A stretch of DNA of 64,000 nt from Cognatiluteimonas telluris (GCF_011320095.1 NZ_JAANOY010000003.1:62001-126000), one strand, 5' to 3'. Positions 38,933-49,933 are shown, counted from the first letter of the stretch. Notes: generated from the letters alone by a model not told the origin. Made by a program: numbers and translations.

Positions 38933-41742
38933 GCACCTCCGGCGCCGCTCGAGGGACGACGCCGCGCCCGGGTGCTCCTGTCGGTGACGTTGGCGAAAGC
39001 GGGCCCGTCGAGCACGCGCCCGTCGAGCACGCGCCTGTCGACCACGCGGCAGCCGGCCACGCCTCAATCGATAGCGACCATGTCGCTGCGACGGCGGTGG
39101 CGGATGCATCCGCCGGCGAAGTGCTGGCGGGCGACGCCGGCAACAACAGCGACAGCGCGTGGTCGAGCACCAGCCGCACCGCGCTGGCCAAGGTCGACGT
39201 CGCGCTTGCCGAACGCTTCGATCGTGGCGACGACGTCGACCTGCTGCTGGCGGCGCGCACGCGCGCGGTCGATGCGATCGTGCGCGAGGCCTGGCAACGC
39301 TGCCTGCCGCAGCCGGCATCGACGGCGTTGTTCGCGGTGGGCGGCTACGGCCATGGCGAGCTGTTTCCGCAATCGGACATCGACCTGCTGGTGCTCGCCG
39401 ACCCGGCGGCGCAGGCAGCGCATCACGAGGCGCTGGCGCGCCTGTTCGCGCTGCTGTGGGACGTCGGGTTGCCGGTCGGACATGCGGTGCGTTCGCCTGA
39501 ACAATGCGCGCAGGCGGCCGCGGCCGACATCACCGTGCTCACCGCGCTGATGGAGGCGCGCCCGCTGGCGGAAGACGCCGATGCGCAGGCGACGCTCGCG
39601 GCCGCCGTCGCGCCGGGCCGCACGTGGCCGCCGGGCGAGTACTTCGTCGCCAAGCGCGAGGAGCAACGGGCGCGCCACGCACGCTTCGACGACACCAGCG
39701 ACAACCTCGAACCCAACCTCAAGGAAGGACCCGGCGGCCTGCGCGACGTGCAGACGCTGCGCTGGATGGCCCTGCGCGTGCTGGGCGCGCGCGGCCTGGA
39801 TTCGCTGGTCGAGCTCGGCCAGCTCGGCCGCGATGAACTGGCGACGATCGAACGCGAGCGGCGGGCGTTGTCGCGGCTGCGCTTCGGCCTGCATCTGGTG
39901 GCCGGCAAGCGCGAGGAGCGGTTGCGCTTCGACTACCAGAAGACGCTCGCCGCGCGCCTGGGCCATGTCGACTCCGCGGACGCGCTGGCGGTCGAACAGT
40001 TGATGCAGGGCTTCTACCGCAGCGCCGCGCTGGTGCTGCGGGTCAACGAGCGATTGCTGCAGCGGTTCGAGGAGCAGCTCGAAGGCGAGGCGGCCGCCGA
40101 GCCGCTGGTCGACGGTTTCGTCATGCGCCGCGGCTACCTGCAGGCGACCGACGCTGCCTGGCCGCGCGGGATCGCGGACGTATTCGCGCTGTTCGCCGCC
40201 TGGGCCGCGCATGCGCAGTTGCGCGGATTGCATTCGCTCACCGCGCGCGCGCTGGCCGAAGCGCTGCGTTGGTTGCCCGCCTACAACGAAGCAGAGCATG
40301 CGCAGCGCGATGGCTTCATGGCGCTGCTGCGCGGACCGCAGCCGGTCGAGACCCTGACGCGGATGGCGCGGCTGGGCGTGCTCGGCCGCTGGATCCCGGC
40401 ATTCGCCAATGTCTCCGGGCGCATGCAGTTCGACCTCTTCCACGTCTACACCGTGGACCAGCACACGCTCGCGGTGCTGCGCAACATCGCCGGTTTCGCC
40501 TCCGGCACCGCCGACGAGCGCTTCTCGATCGCGCACGAAGTCTGGCCGCGCCTGCGCAAGCCGGAGCTGCTGCTGCTGGCCGGACTCTTCCACGACATCG
40601 CCAAGGGTCGCGGCGGCGACCATTCCGAACTGGGCGCGGTCGACGCGCGCGCGTTCTGCACCGCGCATGGGCTGTCAGCCGGCGATACCGCCCTGATCGA
40701 ATGGCTGGTCCGCCGGCACCTGCTGATGTCGGTGACCGCACAGAAGCAGGACATCGGCGATCCGGAGGTCATCCATCGCTTCGCGACCGAGGTCGCCGAT
40801 CGCGAGCGGCTGGACCTGCTGTATTTGCTGACCTGCGCCGACATCGCCGGAACCTCGCCGAAGCTGTGGAATGCGTGGAAGGACCGGTTGCTGGCCGATC
40901 TGTACCTGGCCACGCGGCTGGCACTGCGCCGTGGGCTGGAACACCCGCTGGCGCGCGAGGAACGGGCGCGCGAGACGCGCGAGGAGGCGCATGCGCTGCT
41001 GCGCGCCCAGGGCGTCGCCGAGGATGGCATCGAGCGCATGCTCGCGCGTCTTCCCGTCGCCGCCTTCCAGCGCGGCCGCAGTGCCGACATCGCCTGGCAG
41101 GCGCTGGCCTTGCGCGACGTGCATGACGGGGCAACGCTGGTGAACGCGCGGCCGCTGGTGCGCCATGCCGGCGCGCTGGAGGTCTTCGTGCATTCGGCCG
41201 ATCGCGACGGCCTGTTCGCGGCGATCGTGGCCACGCTCGACCGGCTCGGACTGGCGATCCAGCAGGCGCGGCTGTTCGATGGCCCGGAGGGCAACGTCTT
41301 CGACACGTTCGAAGTCATTCCCGCCGAGCAGCACGGCAAGGTCGATGCCGGGCATGTCGCGCGCAGGCTCTCCGACGTGCTGGCCACGCCGGACCTGGAC
41401 GCCGTGCGGCCGACGCGCCGCGCCCGCCCACGGCACCTGAAGCATTTCCGGATCGCGCCCCAGGTGAGGCTGGAAACGATCCCGGCCAGGGAGCCAAACG
41501 GTGCCCGCACCCTGCTCAGCGTGGTTTCGACCGATCGCCCGGGATTGCTCGCCGACGTGACCCAGGCGCTGCGCCGGCAGCGGCTGCGCGTGCACGATGC
41601 GCGCATCGCGACCTTCGGCGAGCGCGCCGAGGACGTGTTCCATATCACCGACGAGCGCGACCGCGCGCTCGACGATCCGCAACGACAGCAGGCGCTGCGC
41701 GACGCGCTGCTCGCCTGCCTGGAAGGAGACGCACCGCAATGA
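38929..41742 (+). CDS. glnD: Bifunctional PII uridylyltransferase/uridylyl-removing enzyme
   Basis: The primary glutamine sensor, which adds UMP to PII proteins at low glutamine and removes it at high glutamine. Domains in order are nucleotidyltransferase ([19 protein letters not shown], near residue 138), a helical region, an HD phosphohydrolase ([19 protein letters not shown] at 555-556), and two ACT domains (from about residues 751 and 860). With the GTG at 38929, overlapping the map stop, it is 937 residues (E. coli 890). The first 75 or so residues are an unusual low-complexity leader containing [18 protein letters not shown] at 39097 would give a more normal start. Confidence 0.95.
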   Translation: MSTSGAARGTTPRPGAPVGDVGESGPVEHAPVEHAPVDHAAAGHASIDSDHVAATAVADASAGEVLAGDAGNNSDSAWSSTSRTALAKVDVALAERFDRGDDVDLLLAARTRAVDAIVREAWQRCLPQPASTALFAVGGYGHGELFPQSDIDLLVLADPAAQAAHHEALARLFALLWDVGLPVGHAVRSPEQCAQAAAADITVLTALMEARPLAEDADAQATLAAAVAPGRTWPPGEYFVAKREEQRARHARFDDTSDNLEPNLKEGPGGLRDVQTLRWMALRVLGARGLDSLVELGQLGRDELATIERERRALSRLRFGLHLVAGKREERLRFDYQKTLAARLGHVDSADALAVEQLMQGFYRSAALVLRVNERLLQRFEEQLEGEAAAEPLVDGFVMRRGYLQATDAAWPRGIADVFALFAAWAAHAQLRGLHSLTARALAEALRWLPAYNEAEHAQRDGFMALLRGPQPVETLTRMARLGVLGRWIPAFANVSGRMQFDLFHVYTVDQHTLAVLRNIAGFASGTADERFSIAHEVWPRLRKPELLLLAGLFHDIAKGRGGDHSELGAVDARAFCTAHGLSAGDTALIEWLVRRHLLMSVTAQKQDIGDPEVIHRFATEVADRERLDLLYLLTCADIAGTSPKLWNAWKDRLLADLYLATRLALRRGLEHPLAREERARETREEAHALLRAQGVAEDGIERMLARLPVAAFQRGRSADIAWQALALRDVHDGATLVNARPLVRHAGALEVFVHSADRDGLFAAIVATLDRLGLAIQQARLFDGPEGNVFDTFEVIPAEQHGKVDAGHVARRLSDVLATPDLDAVRPTRRARPRHLKHFRIAPQVRLETIPAREPNGARTLLSVVSTDRPGLLADVTQALRRQRLRVHDARIATFGERAEDVFHITDERDRALDDPQRQQALRDALLACLEGDAPQ

Positions 41743-42638
41743 CCGAGCGCAAGGCCAGCAGGAAAGTCGCCAAGGCGAAGGCAAAACCCAAGCCCCGCGG
41801 CACTGGCGTCGATGAGCTGAAGTTCATGGTCGACAGCGCCTGGGAAAGGCGCACGATGCTGACGCCAGAGGAACTCGAAGGGTCTACCCGGCCGACCGTG
41901 GAGCGCGTCGTCGACGGCCTGGAAAGCGGCGAATTCCGCGTCGCCGAGCCTGACGGAAAGGGCGGCTGGAAGGTCAACGAGTGGCTGAAGAAAGCCGTGC
42001 TGCTTTACTTCCGCACCCAGGAGATGGAGCTGATCGAAGCCGACCCGGCGCCGTTCTGGGACAAGGTCCCGGCGCGCTTCGCGGACTTCGACGAATCCAG
42101 CTTCCGCAAGCTCGGCGCGCGCGTGGTGCCGGGGGCGATCGTGCGTCGCGGCGCGTTCGTCGGCAAGGACGTCGTGCTGATGCCGAGCTTCCTCAATATC
42201 GGTGCGCACGTGGGCGCGGGCACCATGGTGGATACCTGGGCCACGGTCGGCAGCTGCGCCCAGGTCGGCCGCCATTGCCACCTGTCCGGCGGCGCGGGCA
42301 TCGGCGGCGTGCTCGAACCGCTGCAGGCCAGCCCGACGATCATCGAGGACCATTGTTTCATCGGCGCACGCTCGGAAGTGGTCGAGGGATTCGTCGTCGG
42401 CCATCACAGCGTGATCGGCATGGGCGTCTTCCTCGGCCAGTCGACCCGCATCTACGACCGTGCGACGGGCGAGGTGAGCTATGGGCGCGTGCCCCCGGGC
42501 AGCGTGGTCGTGTCCGGCCAGTTGCCGGCGAAGGATGGCAGCCATTCGCTGTACTGCGCGGTGATCGTGAAGAAGGTCGACGCCAGGACGCGGGCCAAGA
42601 CCTCGATCAACGAGCTGCTGCGTGGGCTGGCGGATTAG
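41739..42638 (+). CDS. dapD: Tetrahydrodipicolinate N-succinyltransferase
   Basis: An enzyme of the succinylase lysine/diaminopimelate pathway: tetrahydrodipicolinate plus succinyl-CoA. It is a trimeric left-handed beta-helix protein, 299 residues (E. coli 274). Conserved blocks are [47 protein letters not shown] and [10 protein letters not shown]. The extra N-terminal 22 residues are Lys/Arg-rich ([16 protein letters not shown]). Its ATG overlaps the glnD stop (ATGA). dapE lies two genes downstream. Confidence 0.97.
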   Translation: MTERKASRKVAKAKAKPKPRGTGVDELKFMVDSAWERRTMLTPEELEGSTRPTVERVVDGLESGEFRVAEPDGKGGWKVNEWLKKAVLLYFRTQEMELIEADPAPFWDKVPARFADFDESSFRKLGARVVPGAIVRRGAFVGKDVVLMPSFLNIGAHVGAGTMVDTWATVGSCAQVGRHCHLSGGAGIGGVLEPLQASPTIIEDHCFIGARSEVVEGFVVGHHSVIGMGVFLGQSTRIYDRATGEVSYGRVPPGSVVVSGQLPAKDGSHSLYCAVIVKKVDARTRAKTSINELLRGLAD

Positions 42639-42751
42639 GAATTGATGCGTGTCGTTCCTGCGCAGGCAGCAACCCAGGGCCCTTACCATGGCGGGTCAAA
42701 GTCGCCGGATCCTGGTGTTGCAGGGACGGCGGCAATAGCGGAGCAGCATCC

Positions 42752-43108
42752 ATGACCACCGTCTACGGCCTCTCCAACTGCGACACCTGCCGCAAGGCGC
42801 GCAAATGGCTCGACCGCTTTGGCGTCGCGCACGCCTTCGTCGACTATCGCGAGCAACCGCCAACCCCGGACATGCTCGCGCAGTGGAAGGAACAGGTCGG
42901 CGGCTGGGACCTGATGGTCAACAAGTCGTCGACCACGTGGCGCAACCTGTCCCCGCATCGAAAGGCGCCAGGCTCCGACGCGGAGTGGCGTTTGTTGTTG
43001 CGTGAATATCCCCAGTTGATCCGGCGCCCGTTGGTGGTGACCGACAACGGCGTCGTCTCGCAGGGCTTCAGCGACAAAGGCTTCAAGCAGCGATTTTCGA
43101 TCGACTGA
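42752..43108 (+). CDS. ArsC/Spx-family (YffB-like) thioredoxin-fold protein
   Basis: A 118-residue thioredoxin-fold protein of the ArsC/Spx/YffB group. The N-terminal CxxC is in YGLSNCDTCRKARKWLDR (C10, C13), and the second block is LVVTDNGVVSQGFSDKGF. YffB relatives are glutathione-dependent thiol reductases without proven arsenate activity. The position between dapD and dapE matches the YffB arrangement in other gammaproteobacteria, so arsenate reduction is unlikely. GGAGC lies nine bases upstream of the ATG. Confidence 0.92.
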   Translation: MTTVYGLSNCDTCRKARKWLDRFGVAHAFVDYREQPPTPDMLAQWKEQVGGWDLMVNKSSTTWRNLSPHRKAPGSDAEWRLLLREYPQLIRRPLVVTDNGVVSQGFSDKGFKQRFSID

Positions 43109-43138
43109 AACGCGCAGTGGCTGCGCCGAGGAGACTGC

Positions 43139-44266
43139 GTGTCGGACGTTCTTGACCTGGCCTGTGAACTGATCGGAAAGCCGTCGATCACGCCCGACGA
43201 TGCGGGCTGCCAGGCGTTGATCGCCGCGCGCCTGCAGGCGGCGGGCTTCGCCTGCGAATCGATGCCCCATGGTGCGGTCGACAACCTCTGGGCCAGCCAT
43301 GGCAATGGCGCGCCGGTGCTCATGCTGCTGGGCCACACCGACGTCGTGCCCCCGGGCCCTCGCGAGGCATGGAGCAGCGATCCGTTCGTGCCGACGGTGC
43401 GCGACGGCGTGCTTTATGGCCGCGGCAGCGCCGACATGAAAGGCAGCGTCGCCGCGTTCGTGATCGCGCTGGAGCGTTTCGTCGCCGCCCATCCCGGCCA
43501 TCGCGGCACCGTGGCGCTGTTGCTGACGTCGGACGAGGAAGGAGATGCGATCGACGGCGTGCGCAAGGTCGCGGCGGATTTCGCCGCGCGCGGCCGGTCG
43601 ATCGACTGGTGCATCACCGGCGAACCCTCGTCGACGCGCGCGCTTGGCGACCTGCTGCGCGTCGGCCGTCGTGGCACGCTGTCGGCGACACTGACCGTGC
43701 AGGGCATCCAGGGCCATGTCGCCTATCCGGACAAGGCGCGCAACCCGATCCACGAGGCGTTGCCGGCGCTGGCCGAGCTCGTGGCGCGCCGCTGGGACGA
43801 TGGCTATGCGACGTTCCCGCCGACCAGCCTGCAGGTCAGCAACGTCCACGCCGGCACCGGGGCCAACAACGTCATCCCTGGCGAACTGCAGGTGATGTTC
43901 AACCTTCGCTTCAATCCCACATGGCGCGCGGAACAGCTGGAACACGAATGCGAGGCCATCCTGCGCGCGCATGCGCTGGATTACGCGATCCACTGGTACC
44001 GCGGCGGCGAGCCCTTCCACACCCCCGAAGGCCCGCTGCGCACGGCGGCGCGCGATGTACTGACCCGCTTCTCCGGCGCGGCGCCGGAGGAAAGCACTGG
44101 CGGCGGGACCTCGGACGCGCGCTTCATCGCGCCGCTGGGCGCCCAGTGCATCGAGATCGGCCCGGTCAACGCCAGCATCCACAAGGTGGACGAACATGTG
44201 GCGGTGGCTGATCTCCAGGCGTTGCCGGAGCTGTATCTCGCGCTGATCGAGCGACTGCTGCGGTAG
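43139..44266 (+). CDS. dapE: Succinyl-diaminopimelate desuccinylase
   Basis: A di-zinc M20 peptidase-like hydrolase that releases succinate from N-succinyl-LL-diaminopimelate on the way to peptidoglycan mDAP and lysine. It is 375 residues, as in E. coli. Metal-site and catalytic blocks are [42 protein letters not shown] and, near the end, [13 protein letters not shown]. The GTG at 43139 is preceded by GAGGAGA, a strong ribosome site, and gives the family N-terminus. Confidence 0.97.
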   Translation: MSDVLDLACELIGKPSITPDDAGCQALIAARLQAAGFACESMPHGAVDNLWASHGNGAPVLMLLGHTDVVPPGPREAWSSDPFVPTVRDGVLYGRGSADMKGSVAAFVIALERFVAAHPGHRGTVALLLTSDEEGDAIDGVRKVAADFAARGRSIDWCITGEPSSTRALGDLLRVGRRGTLSATLTVQGIQGHVAYPDKARNPIHEALPALAELVARRWDDGYATFPPTSLQVSNVHAGTGANNVIPGELQVMFNLRFNPTWRAEQLEHECEAILRAHALDYAIHWYRGGEPFHTPEGPLRTAARDVLTRFSGAAPEESTGGGTSDARFIAPLGAQCIEIGPVNASIHKVDEHVAVADLQALPELYLALIERLLR

Positions 44267-44290
44267 AACGGCGACGACGCGCTGTCGGCG

Positions 44291-46729
44291 CTACTGCGCC
44301 GGCAGCAGTCGCAGGGTGTGCAGCGGCTCGCCCGGCAGGAACGCCGTCGGCGCGCCATGCACCCAGGCGGCATGGCCGGCGCCCCAGAAGGGAGAGAGCG
44401 GGTTGTCGCTCTGGCCGCCGGGCATGTGGATGATGCCGTCGGCCTCGTGCCCGGGCGAAACCACCATGCGTTCGGACGCACCGAAATCAGGTGCGGTGAC
44501 GCGCGGCATGTTGCTGTCGCCACGCAGCTGGTCGGGTGGCATGCAGAGCAGTGGTCGCACGAACCCCGGCACTGCGGCGGCCAGCGGATGGCAGATGTTC
44601 GCGGTGTTGCGCTCGCCCCACGTACGTTGCGCCAGGGGGCCGTGCGCGGTGAGCTGGTCGCGCACCTGCTGCGCGGCATCCTCGAACAGCGCATCCCAGC
44701 TGGCGAACCGTCGCGGCAGCAGGTTCGCGGGCCGCTGGCTGGCCAGTGCCCACGCCACGCCTTCGAACTGAGGCAGGTTGGGCAGGATGAAGTTGTCCCC
44801 CAACGTCGCCTGCGCCGGCGCGGTCAGTCCGTCGAGCAGGCGGGCATGTACCGCCAGCCGCCACGCGCGCACGATCCGGTAGCTGGTCGAGCCCGTGCTG
44901 GCATGGCCCTGCCAGGTCGCGGCGGCATCGGACAGCGCGCGTAGCGCCGGCGTCCGCGCACGGGCCGCGTCGTCGCGCAGCAACGTCCACCAGCGCTTGA
45001 GGAAAACCGCACGGTCGTCCAGTTGCACCGCGAGCAGGTCGCGCTCGTCCCATTGCGGTTGCGCCAGCAGGTCGTCGCGGATCTGTTGCGCACGCGCGCC
45101 CAGGGCATATTCCGATCCGCCGATGCGGGCCAGCTCGCTGCCGTCGAGGGTGCGGTTGTTCGCCGTCCACAGGCGCGTGTAGGCGGGCGACTGCCGGGTG
45201 ACACCCGATTCGCCGACCGCCCAGGGCGGACAGGTGGGCGTCACCAGTACCGGGCGTGGCGCGGTGGACTGGCACTTGCCGATCCGCCGTGGCAGCGGGC
45301 CGGCGATGTGCCAGGCGATGTTGCCGCCCGTATCGGCGAGCAGCACGTTCTGCGCCGGAATCGCGGTGGTCCTGAGCGCGGTGAGCGCGGTGCCGACGTC
45401 GCGCGTGGTGGCCAGTTGCAGCAGGCCCAGGTTGACCGCGCCGGGACGCTGCCCGACCCAGCGCAGGGCCAGCGCATTGCCGCGCGGATCCTTCGCCAGC
45501 ACCGGGCCCCAGGCGGTTTCGTTGATGTCCAGGTCCACCGGCGCGGCCCCGGCCACGTCGATGCGCTCGCGATGATGGGTGACCGGCGTGCATGTTTGTC
45601 CCGCCGGTCGTGGACAGGGCGCGACCACAGCCCAGTCGGCGACATCGGCATAGCTGTTGGTGAATCCCCAGGCCACGTGTCCGTTGCTGCCGACGATCAC
45701 CATAGGCAATCCGGGCAGGGTGAATCCGGAGACATCGACCCGCCCGCCCGGGGCGCGGCGATCCGGATAACGCAGGCGTGCGCGGAACCAGATGTTGGGA
45801 ACGCGCAACTGCAGGTGCATGTCATCGGCGACGATGGCCCGGGCGTCGCGCGTCAGTGCACCGGAGACGGCGAAATTATTGCTGCCGATGACGCGGGTGG
45901 GCGGCAGGATGGCAGCCAGTGCGTGCGGATGGGCAGGCACTGGCAGCTGTCGCAGGTCGAGCGTGCCCGGCCCGGGGAGCGAAACTTCACCGCGCGCCGC
46001 GCCCACCAGCGGCGCGTCCCAGAGCGTGCCGTCGCGGTCGAGCAAGGCATACAGCGGCGCCGGCAGTGCCTGCCGCAGCTCCCACATCGCAAGTTCGCGC
46101 TGGTTGCTGGCGTCCTGCAGGTCGAAATACATCGCAATGCCGACCAGTGGCGAGTCCTCGGCCAGCCAGCGGCGCGGCTTGCTGCGCAACAACAGGTACG
46201 GCCACGGCTGCACCTTCAGGCTCGCGAGCCCGGCATTGACGCCGTCGACATACGCATTGAGCACGCCCGAGTCCGCACTGGCGATCGCCGGCAGATGCTC
46301 GCGCACGCGATCGCGCATGCGATGGACGCGATGCCTGCGGTCGGTGTCGACGGCGACCGGGCCGAACAGCTCGGCCAGTTCTCCTGCGGCCGAACGCCGC
46401 ATCAGGTCCATTTCGAAGAACCGCTCCTGCGCATGCACGTAGCCCAGTGCGCGCACCGCATCGGCCTCGCTGCCGGCATCGATGGTGACCACGCCCAGCG
46501 CGTCGCGCTGGATCTTCACCGGCGCCGACAAGCCGGTCAGCAACTCCTCGCCATCGATGGTTGCGAGGCTGCCGCGCAGCAACGCCCACGCGGTCACCGC
46601 CAGCAGTCCAAGCAGCAACAGCAGCGCCAGGGCCACGCGCTTGAGCCATGTCGCCAGTCCGGCGCGCGGCCGCTGCGGCCGGATCGACCTGGGCGTGGAT
46701 TGGCGCGTGTCGTTCCGTCGCAAAGCCAT
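44291..46729 (-). CDS. Penicillin acylase family (S45) Ntn hydrolase
   Basis: An 812-residue precursor with an N-terminal membrane anchor or uncleaved signal (about residues 29-51, VALALLLLLGLLAVTAW). An alpha chain, a spacer and a beta chain that would begin at Ser283 (VIG-SNNFAVSG) follow, the autocatalytic cleavage site of S45 hydrolases. Other family blocks are ALGYVHAQERFFEMDLMRR, GLPMVIVGSNGHVAWGFTNS and GGQSDNPLSP near the end. Substrates of this family include penicillin side chains, acyl-homoserine lactones and other amides; which applies here cannot be told. It is convergent with dapE. Confidence 0.9.
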   Translation of the reverse strand: MALRRNDTRQSTPRSIRPQRPRAGLATWLKRVALALLLLLGLLAVTAWALLRGSLATIDGEELLTGLSAPVKIQRDALGVVTIDAGSEADAVRALGYVHAQERFFEMDLMRRSAAGELAELFGPVAVDTDRRHRVHRMRDRVREHLPAIASADSGVLNAYVDGVNAGLASLKVQPWPYLLLRSKPRRWLAEDSPLVGIAMYFDLQDASNQRELAMWELRQALPAPLYALLDRDGTLWDAPLVGAARGEVSLPGPGTLDLRQLPVPAHPHALAAILPPTRVIGSNNFAVSGALTRDARAIVADDMHLQLRVPNIWFRARLRYPDRRAPGGRVDVSGFTLPGLPMVIVGSNGHVAWGFTNSYADVADWAVVAPCPRPAGQTCTPVTHHRERIDVAGAAPVDLDINETAWGPVLAKDPRGNALALRWVGQRPGAVNLGLLQLATTRDVGTALTALRTTAIPAQNVLLADTGGNIAWHIAGPLPRRIGKCQSTAPRPVLVTPTCPPWAVGESGVTRQSPAYTRLWTANNRTLDGSELARIGGSEYALGARAQQIRDDLLAQPQWDERDLLAVQLDDRAVFLKRWWTLLRDDAARARTPALRALSDAAATWQGHASTGSTSYRIVRAWRLAVHARLLDGLTAPAQATLGDNFILPNLPQFEGVAWALASQRPANLLPRRFASWDALFEDAAQQVRDQLTAHGPLAQRTWGERNTANICHPLAAAVPGFVRPLLCMPPDQLRGDSNMPRVTAPDFGASERMVVSPGHEADGIIHMPGGQSDNPLSPFWGAGHAAWVHGAPTAFLPGEPLHTLRLLPAQ

Positions 46730-46774
46730 CGGTCTTGCAGTCCGGTGTTTTCCCCAACCGCGAGGATAACGGAC

Positions 46775-47431
46775 TCAGCGCCGGCGCAGGCCCCAGGCGC
46801 TGGTGTGCAACGCACTCACGCCTTCGGCGACAAATCCGGGCTGGCTGCCGAGGATGTCCCTGCGCTCGAACAGGTCCAGTGTCCAGTCCGTGCCGAAGCG
46901 CGCGCGGACCTCCGGCGCGTGGACCGAAAACGGCGGGCCGGCTTTTTCACCTTGCGGATACTCCAGCGTGACCAGCAGGCCACGGCAGCCTGCTGGCAGG
47001 TGCCCGTACACGTCGCAGGCGTAGCGGTCGCGCAGCGCCGGCGGCAGCGCAATCAGTGCGGCGCGATCGTAAACGCCGGTGCAGCTGGCGATGAGGCCCG
47101 GCTCCAGCGCGAACACGTCGCCCAGGATGATTTCGATATCCCCGGCGACGTGGTGCAGGCCGCTGGCGGACGCATGTATCCGCGGCTCCAGGCCGTGTTC
47201 GGTGAAAAACTGCTGCACGGCGATCGGCGACAGCTCGACACCCAGCACCCGGTGGCCGCGCGCCGCCAGCCACGGCAGGTCCAACGACTTGCCGGCCAGC
47301 GGCACCAGCACGCGGGCACTGGCCGGGATGCCGGCGGCGTCCCAGTACTGCTCCAGCAGCGGCGTGACCTGCGGCTGGTGGAAGCCGATCCGGCCATCGC
47401 GCCAGCGTTGCTGCCAGAAGTCAGGATCCAT
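46775..47431 (-). CDS. tpm: Thiopurine S-methyltransferase
   Basis: A SAM-dependent methyltransferase of the TPMT family, 218 residues. In bacteria these enzymes methylate thiopurines and inorganic selenium or tellurium species. The N-terminal DFWQQRWRDGRIGFHQPQV is diagnostic. SAM-binding blocks are RVLVPLAGKSLDLPWLAARG and VLGVELSPIAVQQFF, followed by GVYDRAALIALPPALRDRY. It is 45 bases downstream of nothing coding on its own strand; parC lies upstream behind a repeat-filled gap. Confidence 0.95.
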   Translation of the reverse strand: MDPDFWQQRWRDGRIGFHQPQVTPLLEQYWDAAGIPASARVLVPLAGKSLDLPWLAARGHRVLGVELSPIAVQQFFTEHGLEPRIHASASGLHHVAGDIEIILGDVFALEPGLIASCTGVYDRAALIALPPALRDRYACDVYGHLPAGCRGLLVTLEYPQGEKAGPPFSVHAPEVRARFGTDWTLDLFERRDILGSQPGFVAEGVSALHTSAWGLRRR

Positions 47432-47468
47432 GTGTCGTGTGTCCCGGTTTCAATTGAATGTGGATTTC

Positions 47469-47546
47469 GTAGCCCGGGTAGGGCGAAGGCGCACCCGGGA
47501 AGGCAATACGACTAAATCCCCGGGTGCGCTGCGCTTTCCCGGCTAC
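47469..47546. repeat. GTAGCCCGGGTA inverted-repeat element, copy 1
   Basis: A 78-base element. The left arm GTAGCCCGGGTAGGGCGAAG (continuing GCGCACCCGGGAA) is matched by a right arm CCCCGGGTGCGCTGCGCTTT (continuing CCCGGCTAC) in inverse orientation, around a short AT-richer centre. It would form a strong hairpin. A second copy follows 47 bases later. No gene lies in the 258-base parC-tpm gap. Confidence 0.75.
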
Positions 47547-47593
47547 GGGATACGGGCCTGCATGTTTCATCCGGTTCCGGGATGTGTTGATTT

Positions 47594-47670
47594 GTAGCCC
47601 GGGTACGCCGTCGGCGCACCTGGGAATGCATTGCCGCCAAACCCCGGTGCACTGCGCTTACCGCGGCTAC
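47594..47670. repeat. GTAGCCCGGGTA inverted-repeat element, copy 2
   Basis: A 77-base element with left arm GTAGCCCGGGTACGCCGTCG (continuing GCGCACCTGGGAA) and right arm CCCCGGTGCACTGCGCTTAC (continuing CGCGGCTAC). It is in the same orientation and nearly the same length as copy 1, with compensating and non-compensating differences. Confidence 0.75.
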
Positions 47671-47689
47671 GGTTATGTCAGGACCGGCG

Positions 47690-49933
47690 TCATTCGACCG
47701 ACAGGCCATCGACCTTCTGCCACCCCCGCGGCAACAGCCCGCCGCGCGTGGCCCGGCTGCCCACGTACTCGCCCAGGTCCTTGAACGACAGCGACATCGT
47801 GCGTGCGCCCGAGCGCACCTGCAGCGTCGCCCCCGGACCCACCACGGCCACCGCGACCACGCGCTCGGTGCCGAGCTTGGCTTTCGGGATGTCGATGATC
47901 TTGTTGCCCTTGCCGCGGTCCAGTTCCGGCAGTTCCGACACCGGGAACGCGATCAGGTGGCCGGCCGTGGTGACGGCGACGACGCGATCGCTGTCGAGGC
48001 TGGTGATCGCCGCCGGCTGCACCACGCGCGCGCCGGGCGTCAGCGACAGCAGTGCCTTGCCGGCCTTGTTGCGCCCGGTGAGGTTCTCGAAGCGGGTGAC
48101 GAAACCATAGCCGTGCGAACTGGCGATCACGAAGCGCGCATCGTCGTCGCCGGTCGCCAGCGCCTGGAACGAGGCGCCGGGCGCGGGGGCGAAGCGTCCC
48201 GTCAGCGGCTCCCCGTTGCCGCGCGCGCTGGGCAGCGTGTGCGCGGCGGTGGAATAGCTGCGCCCGGTCGAATCCAGGAAGGCCACCTGCTGCGTGCTGC
48301 GCCCGCGCACCGCGGCCAGCAGGCGATCGCCCTCGCGATAGCTCAGTGTCGAGGCGTCCACGTCGTGGCCCTTGGCCGCGCGCACCCAGCCCTTGTCGCT
48401 GACCACGATCGTCATCGGTTCGCTGGGGACCAGTTCGGTTTCGTCCAGCGCCTGGGCCGCGCCACGCGCGACCAGCGGCGAACGGCGTGCGTCGCCGAAC
48501 TTCTTCGCATCGGCCAACAGTTCGTCCTTGACCAGCTTGCGCAGCTTGCCCTTGTTGCCGAGGATCGATTGCAGGCGCTCGCGTTCGGTGGCCAGCTCGT
48601 CCTGCTCGCCGCGGATCTTCATCTCCTCCAGCCGCGCGAGCTGGCGCAGTTTCGTCTCGAGGATGTAGTCGGCCTGGTCGTCGCTGAGCCCGAAGCGCGC
48701 GATCAGCGCCGGCTTGGGTTCGTCCTCGCCGCGGATGATGCGGATGACCTCGTCCAGGTTGAGGAACGCGGTCAGCAGGCCTTCGAGCAGGTGCAGCCGG
48801 CGCTCGACCTTGTCCAGCCGGTGCTGCAGCCGGCGGGTGACGGTGTCGAACCGGAACGCGAGCCACTCGGTCAGCAGCACGCGCAGGTTCTTGACCTGCG
48901 GGCGGCCGTCGGCGCCGATCACGTTCATGTTGACGCGGAAGCTCTTTTCCAGGTCCGTGGTCGCGAACAGGTGCCCCATCAGCTGTTCGGCGGCGACCCG
49001 GCTGGAGCGCGGGATCAGCACGATGCGGGTCGGGTTGGCGTGGTCGGATTCGTCGCGGATGTCTTCCAGCCACGGCAGCTTCTTGGCCCGCATCTGCGCC
49101 GCGATCTGTTCGATCACCTTCGACGGCGACACCTGGTAGGGCAGCGCGGTGACGACGATGTTGGCCGCTTCCCGCATGAACGTGGCCCGCGCGCGCACGC
49201 TGCCGCCGCCGCTTTCGTACATCGCCATGAGGTCGTGCGCGGGGGTGATGATTTCCGCTTCGGTCGGGTAGTCCGGGCCGCGCACGTGCTCGCACAGGTC
49301 GCGCACGCTGGCGTCGGGATCGTCCAGCAGGCGCACGCAGGCGCTGACGATCTCGTTGAGGTTGTGAGGCGGCACGTCGGTGGCCATGCCGACGGCGATG
49401 CCGGTGGTGCCGTTGAGCAGCAGGTGCGGCAGGCGTGCCGGCAGCCACATCGGCTCTTCCAGGGTGCCGTCGAAGTTCGGCGCCCAGTCGACGGTGCCGT
49501 GCGCGAGTTCGCCGAGCAGGACCTCGGCGATCGGCGTCAGCTTGGACTCGGTGTAGCGCATCGCCGCGAACGACTTGGGATCGTCGGAGGAGCCGAAATT
49601 CCCTTGGCCATCGATCAGTGGATAGCGGTAGGAGAACGGCTGCGCCATCAGCACCAGCGCTTCGTAGCAGGCGCTGTCGCCGTGCGGATGGAACTTGCCG
49701 ATGACGTCGCCGACGGTGCGCGCGGATTTCTTCGGCTTGGCGCCGGCGCCGAGCCCGAGCTCGCTCATCGCGTAGATGATCCGGCGCTGCACCGGCTTGA
49801 GGCCGTCGCCGAGGAAGGGCAGGGCGCGGTCGAGCACCACGTACATCGAGTAGTCGAGATACGCGCGCTCGGCGTATTCGCGCAGCGGGATCTGTTCGAA
49901 GCCGTGGAAGGCCGGTCGTACGGTGTCGTTCAT
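47690..49933 (-). CDS. parC: DNA topoisomerase IV subunit A
   Basis: The DNA-cleaving subunit of topoisomerase IV, which decatenates sister chromosomes with ParE. It is 747 residues. The catalytic tyrosine is in [10 protein letters not shown]. The quinolone-resistance region reads [11 protein letters not shown], i.e. the susceptible-type Ser and Glu at the positions equivalent to E. coli 80 and 84. The breakage-reunion domain is followed by a C-terminal beta-propeller (repeats such as [15 protein letters not shown]). It lacks the gyrase-specific QRRGGKG box, supporting ParC over GyrA. rnk lies upstream on the same strand. Confidence 0.97.
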   Translation of the reverse strand: MNDTVRPAFHGFEQIPLREYAERAYLDYSMYVVLDRALPFLGDGLKPVQRRIIYAMSELGLGAGAKPKKSARTVGDVIGKFHPHGDSACYEALVLMAQPFSYRYPLIDGQGNFGSSDDPKSFAAMRYTESKLTPIAEVLLGELAHGTVDWAPNFDGTLEEPMWLPARLPHLLLNGTTGIAVGMATDVPPHNLNEIVSACVRLLDDPDASVRDLCEHVRGPDYPTEAEIITPAHDLMAMYESGGGSVRARATFMREAANIVVTALPYQVSPSKVIEQIAAQMRAKKLPWLEDIRDESDHANPTRIVLIPRSSRVAAEQLMGHLFATTDLEKSFRVNMNVIGADGRPQVKNLRVLLTEWLAFRFDTVTRRLQHRLDKVERRLHLLEGLLTAFLNLDEVIRIIRGEDEPKPALIARFGLSDDQADYILETKLRQLARLEEMKIRGEQDELATERERLQSILGNKGKLRKLVKDELLADAKKFGDARRSPLVARGAAQALDETELVPSEPMTIVVSDKGWVRAAKGHDVDASTLSYREGDRLLAAVRGRSTQQVAFLDSTGRSYSTAAHTLPSARGNGEPLTGRFAPAPGASFQALATGDDDARFVIASSHGYGFVTRFENLTGRNKAGKALLSLTPGARVVQPAAITSLDSDRVVAVTTAGHLIAFPVSELPELDRGKGNKIIDIPKAKLGTERVVAVAVVGPGATLQVRSGARTMSLSFKDLGEYVGSRATRGGLLPRGWQKVDGLSVE

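Noticed and set aside
39007-39048. Short tandem repeats as a CRISPR array
   Set aside because: They are three imperfect 15-base units in frame within glnD, with no spacers and no cas genes.
42752-43108. Arsenate resistance gene (arsC)
   Set aside because: No ars genes are nearby. The protein is of the YffB/Spx type and sits in the conserved dapD-yffB-dapE context.
48900-49933. Quinolone-resistance mutation in ParC
   Set aside because: The key region reads [11 protein letters not shown] with Ser and Glu at the usual resistance positions, so it looks susceptible-type.
47690-49933. GyrA in place of ParC
   Set aside because: The length (747), the lack of the GyrA box QRRGGKG and the [20 protein letters not shown] start favour ParC.
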